From contig JAAXUC010000003.1 in the NCBI GenBank assembly GCA_013336225.1, positions 73,564 to 115,200 of the forward strand: 41,637 nucleotides of DNA. Direction: 5' to 3'. How positions within the stretch are numbered: position 1 is the first letter of the stretch; the number at the start of each line of letters is the position of its first letter. Under the pieces are notes generated by a model. It searched no databases. It saw only the letters and a program-made list of their open reading frames with translations, and had not been told where the DNA came from. Both the position numbers and the translations under genes were made by a program. Origin of the DNA: Candidatus Moraniibacteriota bacterium (lineage in GTDB: Bacteria; Patescibacteriota; Minisyncoccia; Moranbacterales; GWC2-37-73). This document shows positions 7,147 through 14,335 of the stretch, in pieces.

Positions 7147-8544
7147 ATGGATACTACTTTCTTCAAGAACAAGAAAATAACAGTGATGGGGATTGGTCTG
7201 CATGGCGGTGGAGTTGGCACGGTCAAGTTTTTGGCTGGACTGGGAGCCAAGGTGATCGCAACTGATCTGCGAACAAAAGAACAACTCAGTGTTTCATTGG
7301 AGAAGCTTAAAGGACTTAAAAATGTGGAATATGTGCTTGGCCATCATCGCATGGAAGATTTTTCTAAAGTTGACATGGTTGTCAAAAGTCCGGCTGCACC
7401 TTGGTCAGACAAGCACATCAAATTTGCCATTGAAAATAAAGTTCCAGTGGAAATGGATTCCAGTCTCTTTTTCAAGCTTTGCAAAAACAAAATCATTGGG
7501 GTTACAGGCACCAAAGGAAAAACCACCACAGCCACATTGATCTATGAGATTTTGAAGATGTCAGGCAAGAATCCAATCAAGATTGGCATCGGACAAGTTT
7601 CCGTGTTGGACAAATTGTTGCTGCTCAAAAAAGATTCCATTGTGGTGTTTGAACTTTCTTCTTGGCGCTTGTCTGCTTTGGGTCGCGCAAAGCTTAGTCC
7701 GCACATTGCGGTGTTTAAAAATATCATGCCAGATCACTTGAACTACTATGGTACCATGGAGAAATATTTTCAGGATAAGGAATATATTTATGCCAATCAA
7801 AAACCAAAAGATTGGTTGGTAGTCAATTATGACGATGAATTTTTGCGAAATGCTTCCAAGAAAGCACCTTCACAAATCATCAAGTTTTCATATGAGCCGC
7901 TTGAAAAAAGTCGCAGCATCTTCATCGATAATGAGATGATTTATTTGAATAATGGAATTGATGTGGTCAAGTTAGCTGCTGTGGGAGAAATTCCAATTCC
8001 AGGCAGGCATAATCTTTCCAATGTCATGGCTGCAGTGGGAGCTGTGTATGCCTTGGGACTTAGCGCGCTAGAAATTAAAAAAGCTTTGCCAAATTTAAGT
8101 GGTGTTGCTCATCGACTTGAATTTGTGCGGGAGGTTGGCAAGGTGAAATATTATAATGATACAGCAGCAACGATTCCAGATGCTGCCATTTCAGCGCTCA
8201 GTGCCTTTGAAAAACCCATTGTCTTAATTGCTGGTGGCACTGACAAGAATCTGGATTTTACGGATTTTGCCAAGGAGATTATGGAAAAAACCAAGGATGT
8301 CATTTTGCTGCAAGGAAACGCAACTGAAAAACTTTTGGATAAATTGAAGAAAGTTGCAAGTGCTGAATTTGTCGATAATATTGAAGTGGTGGATTCTATG
8401 GAAAAGGCAATCTTGAGCGCACAGAAAAAAGCGCAGCAGGGGGATGTGGTTTTGCTTTCTCCAGGAGCTGCAAGTTTTGGACTTTTTGCCAATGAATTTG
8501 ATCGCGGTGATAAATTCAGAGAAGCTGTGAAAAAACTCAAATAG
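7147..8544 (+). CDS. murD: UDP-N-acetylmuramoylalanine--D-glutamate ligase
   Basis: This cytoplasmic Mur ligase adds D-glutamate to UDP-MurNAc-L-Ala using ATP. The 465-residue length is normal. The N-terminal Rossmann-like domain starts KKITVMGIGLHGGG. The ATP P-loop is GTKGKTTT (residues 121-128). MPDHLNYYGTMEKYFQDKEYIY contains the lysine expected to be carbamylated. The C-terminal domain has HRLEFV, YNDTAATIPDA (D338) and SPGAASFGLFANEFDRG. E. coli MurD reads DSKATN where this protein reads DTAATI, so the Lys and Asn are replaced; this is a sequence variant near the phosphate/glutamate site. The call is still MurD rather than MurC, E or F on overall layout. The ATG has no SD and directly follows an AT-rich repeat. 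Confidence 0.93.
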   Translation: MDTTFFKNKKITVMGIGLHGGGVGTVKFLAGLGAKVIATDLRTKEQLSVSLEKLKGLKNVEYVLGHHRMEDFSKVDMVVKSPAAPWSDKHIKFAIENKVPVEMDSSLFFKLCKNKIIGVTGTKGKTTTATLIYEILKMSGKNPIKIGIGQVSVLDKLLLLKKDSIVVFELSSWRLSALGRAKLSPHIAVFKNIMPDHLNYYGTMEKYFQDKEYIYANQKPKDWLVVNYDDEFLRNASKKAPSQIIKFSYEPLEKSRSIFIDNEMIYLNNGIDVVKLAAVGEIPIPGRHNLSNVMAAVGAVYALGLSALEIKKALPNLSGVAHRLEFVREVGKVKYYNDTAATIPDAAISALSAFEKPIVLIAGGTDKNLDFTDFAKEIMEKTKDVILLQGNATEKLLDKLKKVASAEFVDNIEVVDSMEKAILSAQKKAQQGDVVLLSPGAASFGLFANEFDRGDKFREAVKKLK

Positions 8545-8552
8545 TGTCACGC

Positions 8553-8581
8553 TTGCTTTTTGCTGAAAAGTGTGCTATAAT
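8553..8581 (+). promoter_or_regulatory. Strong promoter upstream of the CAP-domain gene
   Basis: TTGCTT (8553-8558), a 17-nt spacer and TATAAT (8576-8581) with TGC before it (extended -10). It starts 9 nt after the murD stop. The predicted transcript begins near 8588, just before a terminator-like hairpin. Confidence 0.75.
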
Positions 8582-8600
8582 GGCAATAAGAGGTTAGAAG

Positions 8601-8637
8601 AAGGGTGTTTCCACTTGTGGAGCGCCCTTTTCTTTTT
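8601..8637 (+). terminator. Terminator-like hairpin in the leader of the CAP-domain gene
   Basis: AAGGGTG (8601-8607) pairs with CGCCCTT (8623-8629), around an inner TCCAC-TT-GTGGA stem. A T-rich run follows (8628-8637). It may end murD transcripts, but it also lies between the 8553 promoter and the ATG at 8645, so it may act as an attenuator. Confidence 0.75.
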
Positions 8638-8644
8638 AAAAACT

Positions 8645-9436
8645 ATGCATATCACAAAAATAAATAAAATCTCGCACTTAAAGGTCATTTCAGCTGAAAC
8701 AGCTGTTTGTTTGATGCTGATGGCTGTTTTTTCTGCCAGTTTCGCACAGGCTAGCGATATTACGTCTGAAACTGTGATTAATTTGGTCAACAAGGCTCGT
8801 GAGAGTGCAAATGTGGCAACTTTGAAAAGAAATGATCTTTTGGAACAAGCTGCCAAAAACAAAGCCAATGACATGATTGAAAATGATTATTTTGCACATA
8901 TTTCTCCAGAGGGAAAGTCGCCTTGGTTTTGGATTGATGGTGTTGGTTATGATTATCGCTTTGCAGGTGAGAATTTGGCCATCAACTTTACCAACGCTAA
9001 AGATGAGCAACAAGCTTGGATGGATAGTGAATTGCATCGTAAGAATATTTTAAATCCTGATTACACTGAAATAGGTGTGGCCGTTAAGGATGGAGTTATT
9101 GATGGGCACAAAACAACTGTGGCAGTGCAAATGTTTGGGACGCAATTTCCAGTAGAGAAAGCAGTTGTCTCTGTGGTTGCTCCAGAAAAGCCAGCACCTA
9201 AAACAGTGGTGGCTGGAGTAGTCACGACAACAGTGGTTCCCGTTAAAATTACACAGGATATTTCAGCAAAAATTGACTTAAAAACCTTATATGCTGACAA
9301 TCAACTTGCCTTTATGGGATGGTTTGGGGCTATTGGTTTGGCCTTAATCATCATTATTGTTGATGTGCTGGCGATATTTCACAAGAGACATGAGCAGTTG
9401 TTTATCTTGAAAGATGCTAGAAATAGGCACACTTAA
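8645..9436 (+). CDS. Secreted CAP (SCP-like) domain protein with C-terminal membrane anchor
   Basis: CAP-superfamily proteins of bacteria are extracytoplasmic and mostly of unknown activity. The product from the ATG at 8645 is 263 residues. Residues about 18-37 form a signal peptide ending SFAQAS. The CAP domain follows: VINLVNKARESANVATLKRN, AAKNKANDMIENDYFAHISP, YRFAGENLAINF, AWMDSELHRKNILNPDYTEIGV and VAVQMFG, with the His and Glu residues of the CAP cavity present. A Val/Pro/Thr-rich linker leads to a C-terminal helix (GWFGAIGLALIIIIVDVLAIF) and a short basic tail, so the domain is probably tethered at the outer face. A GTG start at 8570 is rejected because it lies in the promoter. No SD; its expression may pass an attenuator. 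Confidence 0.92.
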   Translation: MHITKINKISHLKVISAETAVCLMLMAVFSASFAQASDITSETVINLVNKARESANVATLKRNDLLEQAAKNKANDMIENDYFAHISPEGKSPWFWIDGVGYDYRFAGENLAINFTNAKDEQQAWMDSELHRKNILNPDYTEIGVAVKDGVIDGHKTTVAVQMFGTQFPVEKAVVSVVAPEKPAPKTVVAGVVTTTVVPVKITQDISAKIDLKTLYADNQLAFMGWFGAIGLALIIIIVDVLAIFHKRHEQLFILKDARNRHT

Positions 9437-9532
9437 AAAGGATTGGCAATTTTCCGTAAAAGTAAAAACAAAAAATTGAAATTTTAGATATGATATCGTT
9501 CTTTTGAAAATTTAATATAAAAACAAAAATAA

Positions 9533-9635
9533 AAAGACCAAAAGTCTTTAAAATATTTTGAAGACAAGGTTCCTTGTCTTGTTCCCCTTGAGGGAAAAAA
9601 CACATCAGAAATCGCTTCGTGCGATTTCTTTTTTT
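9533..9635 (+). ncRNA. Candidate structured RNA: four hairpins ending in a terminator
   Basis: In order: AAAGAC-CAAAA-GTCTTT (9533-9549); AAGACAAGG-TT-CCTTGTCTT (9561-9580, nine perfect pairs); TTCCC-CTTGA-GGGAA (9582-9596); GAAATCGC-TTCGT-GCGATTTC plus seven T (9608-9635). The last is a good terminator. A promoter for a separate RNA is not clear, so this could equally be the 3' end of the CAP-domain mRNA. Confidence 0.45.
9608..9635 (+). terminator. Rho-independent terminator after the CAP-domain gene
   Basis: An eight-pair stem GAAATCGC/GCGATTTC with a TTCGT loop is followed by TTTTTTT. Confidence 0.88.
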
Positions 9636-9689
9636 GTGTGCATAGTTTTTAATTTGGGTGTATGATATTAATAATAAAAGGAGGTGCTG

Positions 9690-9716
9690 ATGATTGACAA
9701 AATGTATCAATTATGA
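9690..9716 (+). CDS. Possible 8-codon leader peptide
   Basis: AAAGGAGGTG (9677-9686), one of the best SD sequences in the window, sits 5 nt before an ATG that reads MIDKMYQL and then TGA. The mini-frame overlaps the TTGACA box (9694-9699) and the palindrome at 9704-9719. Either it is a translated leader from an upstream promoter, or the SD is a relic and transcription starts downstream. No family can be assigned. Confidence 0.35.
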   Translation: MIDKMYQL

Positions 9717-9722
9717 TACACT
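9694..9722 (+). promoter_or_regulatory. Consensus promoter with operator-like palindrome
   Basis: TTGACA (9694-9699), 17 nt, TACACT (9717-9722). The spacer contains GTATCA-ATTA-TGATAC (9704-9719), an inverted repeat reaching into the -10 box, the usual place for a repressor site. It drives the two-gene cassette 9790-10422. Confidence 0.65.
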
Positions 9723-9789
9723 TACACGTTTAGTTCTTACCATATTAAATGCGGCATTGCTGCATTATTCCAAAGTTGGGGGTATTAAA

Positions 9790-9948
9790 ATGGTTCTTAA
9801 GACAGAGGAAGACAAAAGAATGGCTGCCAAATTGCAGCTGCAAGTGGATCTTTTTCTCAAGAAGAAGGCAGGCAAAGTCAGGCACATGCGTCCAGCATCA
9901 GATGGTTCAAGCTTGGTTGTTGTCAGAAAATGCTCATCACAAAATTGA
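9790..9948 (+). CDS. Small basic hypothetical protein
   Basis: A 52-residue product from the ATG at 9790, preceded by GGGGGT. It begins MVLKTEEDKRMAAKLQLQVD, likely one amphipathic helix, then a basic KKKAGKVRHMRP stretch and a short hydrophobic strand SSLVVVRK. An upstream in-frame TTG at 9694 would make an 84-residue product but overlaps the promoter, so I prefer 9790. The stop is 15 nt before the ATG of the 9964 gene, whose SD lies in the gap, so the two are co-transcribed. I do not recognise a family. Coding status is likely but not certain at this size. Confidence 0.55.
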   Translation: MVLKTEEDKRMAAKLQLQVDLFLKKKAGKVRHMRPASDGSSLVVVRKCSSQN

Positions 9949-9963
9949 ACAAGGAGACCGGTT

Positions 9964-10422
9964 ATGAATTATGGAACAAGAAGTGAGCTGGAAGTGGGAT
10001 TCGACTTGATCGTCAAAAAAGTGGATCCATTTGGTATTGGCATGACTGCTGAGGAGATGTTCCCAGAGTTTGCTGAAGAAGCAAAGAGAGTTGGTATTGA
10101 TAATAAGGAATATGAAGACAGGATTAATAGTATGGGTTTTCTGCCATGTGTGGATGCCTTGAATCCTGACGAACTTTTTTTTGTTGATGACTTGAAAGAT
10201 GAGGAAAATGCAATAATTTTTTGCATCGATCATCCAGAAGTTCTGATTCAACAGGTAGTATCAGATTTTCCTGTTAATGATGTAGAAGATAGTTATTATT
10301 ATGCTGGTTTAGAAGTTGTTGTGTTGGATGGTCCACAGAGTGCAAAAAAAATCAGCCACATAAGAAAGAGAACAGAATTTATTTTGGTATATATGCCAAA
10401 TGGCGCTGCTGTTTTTATGTGA
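9964..10422 (+). CDS. Hypothetical acidic cytoplasmic protein
   Basis: A 152-residue protein with no membrane segment and no motif I recognise. The start is well set by AAGGAG nine nt before the ATG. The sequence is rich in Asp and Glu (for example LNPDELFFVDDLKDEENA and NDVEDSYYYAGLEVVVLDG) with short beta-like runs, suggesting a small alpha/beta domain. It is the second gene of a cassette with its own TTGACA promoter and a strong terminator, sitting between two cell-wall loci. Function is unknown; a stress-response or defence role cannot be judged from sequence alone. Confidence 0.75.
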   Translation: MNYGTRSELEVGFDLIVKKVDPFGIGMTAEEMFPEFAEEAKRVGIDNKEYEDRINSMGFLPCVDALNPDELFFVDDLKDEENAIIFCIDHPEVLIQQVVSDFPVNDVEDSYYYAGLEVVVLDGPQSAKKISHIRKRTEFILVYMPNGAAVFM

Positions 10423-10447
10423 AAATGGCTTAGTGCGATGAAAGTTT

Positions 10448-10478
10448 AAAGGCAGGAGACAAATCTCCCGCCTTTTTT
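10448..10478 (+). terminator. Rho-independent terminator of the 9790-10422 cassette
   Basis: AAAGGCAGGAGA, loop CAAA, TCTCCCGCCTTTTTT. There is one A-C mismatch in an otherwise long stem, then a T tract. Confidence 0.88.
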
Positions 10479-10485
10479 ATTTCCC

Positions 10486-10513
10486 TTGAAAAAAAGCGCT
10501 ATACCTGTATAAT
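10486..10513 (+). promoter_or_regulatory. Promoter of murA
   Basis: TTGAAA (10486-10491), 16 nt, TATAAT (10508-10513), with the murA ATG 47 nt further on. Confidence 0.65.
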
Positions 10514-10560
10514 GAGTCTATTGAGGGATATTTTTGATCTAAGCTTAAAATAAGAAAAAT

Positions 10561-11823
10561 ATGGAATATTTTGAAATCATTGGGGGCAAAAAACTTGCTG
10601 GGACAATTGATGTGCGAGGGTCGAAAAATGCGACCACGCCAATTTTGGCTGCCACTGTTCTCACGAGCGGCGAATGTGTCATTTCAAACATCCCACTGAT
10701 TGAAGATGTCTATCGCATGTTGGAGATTTTGGAAAGCATGGGCGTGACTGTTACTTGGGAAGGTGAGCGCACGGTGCGGATTTGTGCCAAGGATCTTGAT
10801 CCGACAAAAATTGATTTGCAGATTGTGAAAAAGTTGCGTTCTTCAATTTTGCTGCTGGGGTCACTTTCTGCGCGCGCTGATAAATTTAAGATCGCACATC
10901 CAGGTGGTTGTACTATTGGCAAGCGTCCAGTGGGAACACATTTTGACGCGTTGGAAAAAATGGGAGTGACCACCACGCAAGACGAAGACTGCTATCATGT
11001 TAATGCTTCAAAAAGAAAAGCTGGTAAGGTGGTGCTGCAAGAATTTTCAGTGACAGCCACAGAAAATGCAATGATGCTGGCCGCAACTTTGCCTGGGACA
11101 ACAATCATCAAGATTGCAGCCTGCGAGCCGCACGTGGAAGATTTGGGAAAGTTTTTGGTTTCCATGGGCGCAAAAATTTCTGGACTTGGAACACATACTT
11201 TGGAGATTGTGGGATGCGAGAATCTTGGTGGAGCTGCGCATGAAATTATTGCTGATGCTAATGAGGCCGCCACGTTTTTGATTATGGGTGTGGCCACTAA
11301 AAGTCCAATCACGGTTAATGGCGCGCATGAGGATCATTTGGATATTGTACTGGAAAGACTTAGACAATTTGGCGCTGATTTTAAAATTGAAAAAGATTCA
11401 ATCACGGTGATTCCTGTTGACAGCTTAAAAGCAATTGATAAGATTGACACCAGGACATATCCTGGTGTGCCGTCTGACGTGCAGCAACCATTGGGCGTGT
11501 TGGCCACGCAAGCGGTGGGCAAAACCATGATTTTTGACACGATTTTCGAAGGACGTTTCAATTATTTGAGCGAGCTGGAAAAAATGGGAGCCAAAGCAAT
11601 TGTGCTGAATCCTCATCAAGCTTTGATTTCAGGGCCAGTTAAATTGCGTGGAAGTTCCATTAAGAGTTTTGATTTACGCGCGGGAGCATCTCTGATCATT
11701 GCAGCACTTTGCGCCAAGGGAACCACAACGATTGATGAGATTTATCAAGTTGATCGCGGATATGAAAGAATTGAAGAGCGTCTGGCAAAATTGGGCGCTG
11801 ACATTAAGAGGGTTAGCAAATAA
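10561..11823 (+). CDS. murA: UDP-N-acetylglucosamine 1-carboxyvinyltransferase
   Basis: The first committed enzyme of peptidoglycan synthesis; it transfers enolpyruvate from PEP to UDP-GlcNAc in the cytoplasm. The 420-residue length is standard. It has the N-terminal GSKNATTPILAATVL substrate loop (Lys22-Asn23 type). The active-site loop HPGGCTIGKRPVGTHF has the catalytic cysteine at C117, the residue attacked by fosfomycin; lineages with Asp there are resistant, this one has Cys. Later motifs include NEAATFLIMG, TYPGVPSDVQQP and DLRAGASLIIAALCAKG. No SD. The gene has its own promoter and is followed by a large hairpin element. Confidence 0.97.
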   Translation: MEYFEIIGGKKLAGTIDVRGSKNATTPILAATVLTSGECVISNIPLIEDVYRMLEILESMGVTVTWEGERTVRICAKDLDPTKIDLQIVKKLRSSILLLGSLSARADKFKIAHPGGCTIGKRPVGTHFDALEKMGVTTTQDEDCYHVNASKRKAGKVVLQEFSVTATENAMMLAATLPGTTIIKIAACEPHVEDLGKFLVSMGAKISGLGTHTLEIVGCENLGGAAHEIIADANEAATFLIMGVATKSPITVNGAHEDHLDIVLERLRQFGADFKIEKDSITVIPVDSLKAIDKIDTRTYPGVPSDVQQPLGVLATQAVGKTMIFDTIFEGRFNYLSELEKMGAKAIVLNPHQALISGPVKLRGSSIKSFDLRAGASLIIAALCAKGTTTIDEIYQVDRGYERIEERLAKLGADIKRVSK

Positions 11824-11841
11824 TTTTATTTTTGTTGTTGT

Positions 11842-11964
11842 GTGAATTTCATCTCAGTTATTTTCTTTTGAGAGCACGCTCACAATTGAAGAACTGTAAT
11901 TGCTCGCTCGGAGTTCGCTGTCGCTCACTACGGCTTCAAAAGAAAACAACTTCGTGAAATTGCG
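11842..11964 (+). repeat. Large GCTCGCTCGG-family element (between murA and the HD gene)
   Basis: Imperfect outer arms of about 32 nt (from GTGAATTTCATCTC to its counterpart ending GTGAAATTGCG) enclose TTTTGAGAGCAC. An inner ACAATTG ... TAATTG stem follows, then TGCTCGCTCGGAGTTCGCTG and TCGCTCACTACGGCTTC. The same inner blocks recur at 20880-20995 with different but again complementary outer arms. Confidence 0.7.
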
Positions 11965-11990
11965 TCTATATTCATTTTAAGATTGATTAT

Positions 11991-12692
11991 ATGAAAATCT
12001 GGAAAGATAAAAAACTGGCTGGAAAATATGGAAAAGTTCAAGCACTGGTTGAAAAAGAACTTGCTTGTAGCGCGCATGATATGGATCATGTTATGCGTGT
12101 GTATAATATGGCGCTTGCGATTGCGAAACATGAAAAGAAAGTTGATTTGGATATTTTGAAAATGGCGACATTGTTGCATGACATTGCTCGAGTTAAAGAA
12201 GATAGTGATAAGACCGGCAACACTTGTCATGCTGAAGAATCTGCAAAAATGTGTGTCCCTATTTTGAAAAAGATTGGATATACTGATAAAAAAATAGAAA
12301 AAATTGTGCACTGCATTTCAGCTCATCGCTATAAGACCAATAATAAGCCAGAAACAATTGAGGCGAAAATATTGTTTGATGCAGATAAGTTGGATTCATT
12401 GGGAGCAATCGTTATTTTGAGAGCTGGCATGTGGATGGGGAGAAATGGTTGCAGTCTTTTCCCAAAAATGGAACTGGAAAAATATGCAAAATTAAATTTG
12501 ATGGGAGGAAAACTTACTGGCAGAATAAAGGATAATAGTTTGCATAATGTTTTCTATGAGCATGAAATAAAAGGGAAGATGCTGGTTGGAAAAATGCATA
12601 CAAAAGAAGCTTTGAGAATTGCAAAAGAAAGATTTAAATATATGGATATGTTTTTAAATAGAATTGAGAAAGAGGCTGAAGGAATTTTATAA
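11991..12692 (+). CDS. HD-domain metal-dependent phosphohydrolase
   Basis: A 233-residue cytoplasmic protein of the HD superfamily, which hydrolyses phosphate esters, often of nucleotides. The metal-binding set is visible: AHDMDHVMRV (H29, H33), LLHDIARV (H63, D64), CHAEESA (H80), SAHRYK and FDADKLDSLGA. This order matches the small 'HD domain-containing hydrolase' group rather than RelA/SpoT (no synthetase or TGS domain). The substrate cannot be read from sequence. The start ATG lacks an SD. The MazG-like gene begins 11 nt downstream, so the two probably form an operon dealing with nucleotide turnover. Confidence 0.88.
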   Translation: MKIWKDKKLAGKYGKVQALVEKELACSAHDMDHVMRVYNMALAIAKHEKKVDLDILKMATLLHDIARVKEDSDKTGNTCHAEESAKMCVPILKKIGYTDKKIEKIVHCISAHRYKTNNKPETIEAKILFDADKLDSLGAIVILRAGMWMGRNGCSLFPKMELEKYAKLNLMGGKLTGRIKDNSLHNVFYEHEIKGKMLVGKMHTKEALRIAKERFKYMDMFLNRIEKEAEGIL

Positions 12693-12703
12693 ATAACAAT
12701 CTT

Positions 12704-13036
12704 ATGGAAAAATTTTATAATGCAATTGCGGAGTTTCATGAGAAGAATGAAATGAAGGGGACGAATAATGAGGAGATGACTTTTCGTTTGAATTTGATGA
12801 CTGAAGAGTTGGGGGAATTGGCTGAGGCTGTGACGAAGGGAAAATCAAGAGAAGAATTTTTGGAGGAAAATATTGATTTGGTGATTTTGATCCTTGGAAA
12901 CATGATCAGCACTGGAATTGGCGTGAAAGAATTTGAAGAAGCTTTCTGGAAAAAACATGAAAAAATCATGAGCAGAGAAAAGAGAAAATTGAACAATGGA
13001 AATTTTAGAGTGTCAGAATTCAGAGAAAAAGAATAA
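12704..13036 (+). CDS. MazG-like nucleotide pyrophosphohydrolase
   Basis: A 110-residue, all-helical protein. It shows the metal-binding pattern of the MazG/all-alpha NTP pyrophosphatase superfamily: EELGELAEAV in the second helix (ExxE type) and EENIDLVILILGN in the third (ExxD type). Members remove pyrophosphate from nucleoside triphosphates, often damaged ones. This is the short single-domain form. It is coupled to the HD phosphohydrolase upstream, and mreB follows 31 nt later. The final 20 residues are charged and probably disordered. The exact substrate is unknown. Confidence 0.82.
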   Translation: MEKFYNAIAEFHEKNEMKGTNNEEMTFRLNLMTEELGELAEAVTKGKSREEFLEENIDLVILILGNMISTGIGVKEFEEAFWKKHEKIMSREKRKLNNGNFRVSEFREKE

Positions 13037-13067
13037 TCCGTTAATTTGTTAATTATCTTATACTGAT

Positions 13068-14075
13068 ATGTTTATTAGACGGATAGGTATAGACTTAGGA
13101 ACTGCAAATACCTTGGTTTTCATTCCAGGGAAAGGTATTGTGGTGAATGAACCTTCGGTGGTGGCTGTCTCTCCGGTGGAGAACATTGTTTTGGCAGTGG
13201 GGAATCAAGCGCGCGAAATGCTTGGACGTACGCCGGACAACATTGTGGCATCGCGCCCAATGAAAGATGGTGTGATTGCTGATTATCGCGTGACGGAAGC
13301 GATGCTGAAATATTTCATCAATAAGGTGACTGGCAAAGTGCGAATTTTCAAACCGGAAATCATGATTTCCATTCCAGCTGGCGTGACTTCAACTGAGCGG
13401 CGCGCCGTGATTGATGCTGCTGTGAAAGCTGGAGCAAAATCAGCCTATGTCGTGAAGGAACCACTCCTGGCTGCAATCGGTGCTGGAATTCCGATTCACA
13501 ATGCTTCAGGAAACATGATCATTAATATTGGGGGTGGAACATCCGAGATCGCTGTAATTTCGTTGGGCGGGGTTGTGGCAGCGCACAGCGCACGTGTGGG
13601 TGGAAATAAATTCGATCAAGCAATTTCTGATTATATCAAAAGAAAATATGGCTTGGCAGTTGGCGATCGCACGGCTGAAGATATCAAAAAAGAAATTGGC
13701 TCAGCCATTGCTCAAGTCAAAGAAGATCACATGGATGTACGTGGACGCGATTTGATGGGCGGACTTCCTAAGACCATTAAGATTTCCTCCAATGAAGTGA
13801 CGGAAGCACTCCAAGATGAGCTGCGTGAAGTGATCAATGCGATTAAAAAAGTTTTTCAAGAAACGCCGCCAGAACTTGCTGCTGACATCATGGATAAGGG
13901 AATGATTCTTTCAGGCGGAGGAGCATTGCTGCGCAATCTTGATCAATTGATCACAAAAACAATTGGCGTCCCATGCTATGTGGCTGACGATCCCTTGTTT
14001 TGCGTGATTAAGGGGATTGGAATTGCCCTTGATAATCTTGACGTGTATAAGCGTACAATCACACTGGCAAAATAG
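13068..14075 (+). CDS. mreB: Rod shape-determining protein MreB
   Basis: A bacterial actin that forms membrane-bound filaments directing lateral wall synthesis. The 335-residue length is typical. ATP-binding motifs are seen: GIDLGTANTLVF (phosphate 1), MIINIGGGTSEIAVIS (phosphate 2) and GMILSGGGALLRNLD (adenosine). PMKDGVIADYRVTEAML and VKEPLLAAIGAGIPI are family hallmarks. The N-terminal MFIRRIG lacks a long amphipathic helix. A TATACT box ends only 3 nt before the ATG, too close for a normal start, so the promoter is probably further up. mreC and mreD do not follow, unlike in E. coli. Confidence 0.97.
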   Translation: MFIRRIGIDLGTANTLVFIPGKGIVVNEPSVVAVSPVENIVLAVGNQAREMLGRTPDNIVASRPMKDGVIADYRVTEAMLKYFINKVTGKVRIFKPEIMISIPAGVTSTERRAVIDAAVKAGAKSAYVVKEPLLAAIGAGIPIHNASGNMIINIGGGTSEIAVISLGGVVAAHSARVGGNKFDQAISDYIKRKYGLAVGDRTAEDIKKEIGSAIAQVKEDHMDVRGRDLMGGLPKTIKISSNEVTEALQDELREVINAIKKVFQETPPELAADIMDKGMILSGGGALLRNLDQLITKTIGVPCYVADDPLFCVIKGIGIALDNLDVYKRTITLAK

Positions 14076-14171
14076 GTTTGTTTGAGGCCAATCGTTCGGG
14101 TATATTTCCTTCTTTTTCTCTTTAACGATAACCACTCAGATACATTATTGTTTCCCGTTTTTTTCATTGAA

Positions 14172-14318
14172 GAATGTAAATTTTTCTGCGAAATTAAACT
14201 TGAGCTCTATATTTTTTAGCTAAAATTTTTCGTGGTCACGCGAGTCCCGCGCAAGAAACAAAAAATTTTAGAAAAAATATAGGCTCTCAGACAGTAATTT
14301 CTCGAAAAATTTGCATTC
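14172..14318. repeat. 147-bp imperfect palindrome between mreB and the first glycosyltransferase
   Basis: The left arm starts GAATGTAAATTTTTCTGCG and the right arm ends CTCGAAAAATTTGCATTC. They pair, with small gaps, for about 67-70 nt each, including TATATTTTTTAGCTAAAATT against AATTTTAGAAAAAATATA. The centre is CGCGAGTCCCGCGC. It is the longest inverted repeat in the window. No coding frame accompanies it. Confidence 0.75.
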
Positions 14319-14335
14319 CTCAATTATTAATATAT

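Larger units (their letters stand above)
9437..9689. other. Intergenic region with serial hairpins
   Basis: It contains no credible gene. The first 95 nt are A/T-rich and featureless; the rest holds four hairpins listed separately and the leader of the next cassette. Confidence 0.6.

Noticed and set aside
13059-13070. Leaderless promoter for mreB from the TATACT box
   Set aside because: The box ends 3 nt before the ATG, too near for a start at the ATG, so it is not listed as a promoter.
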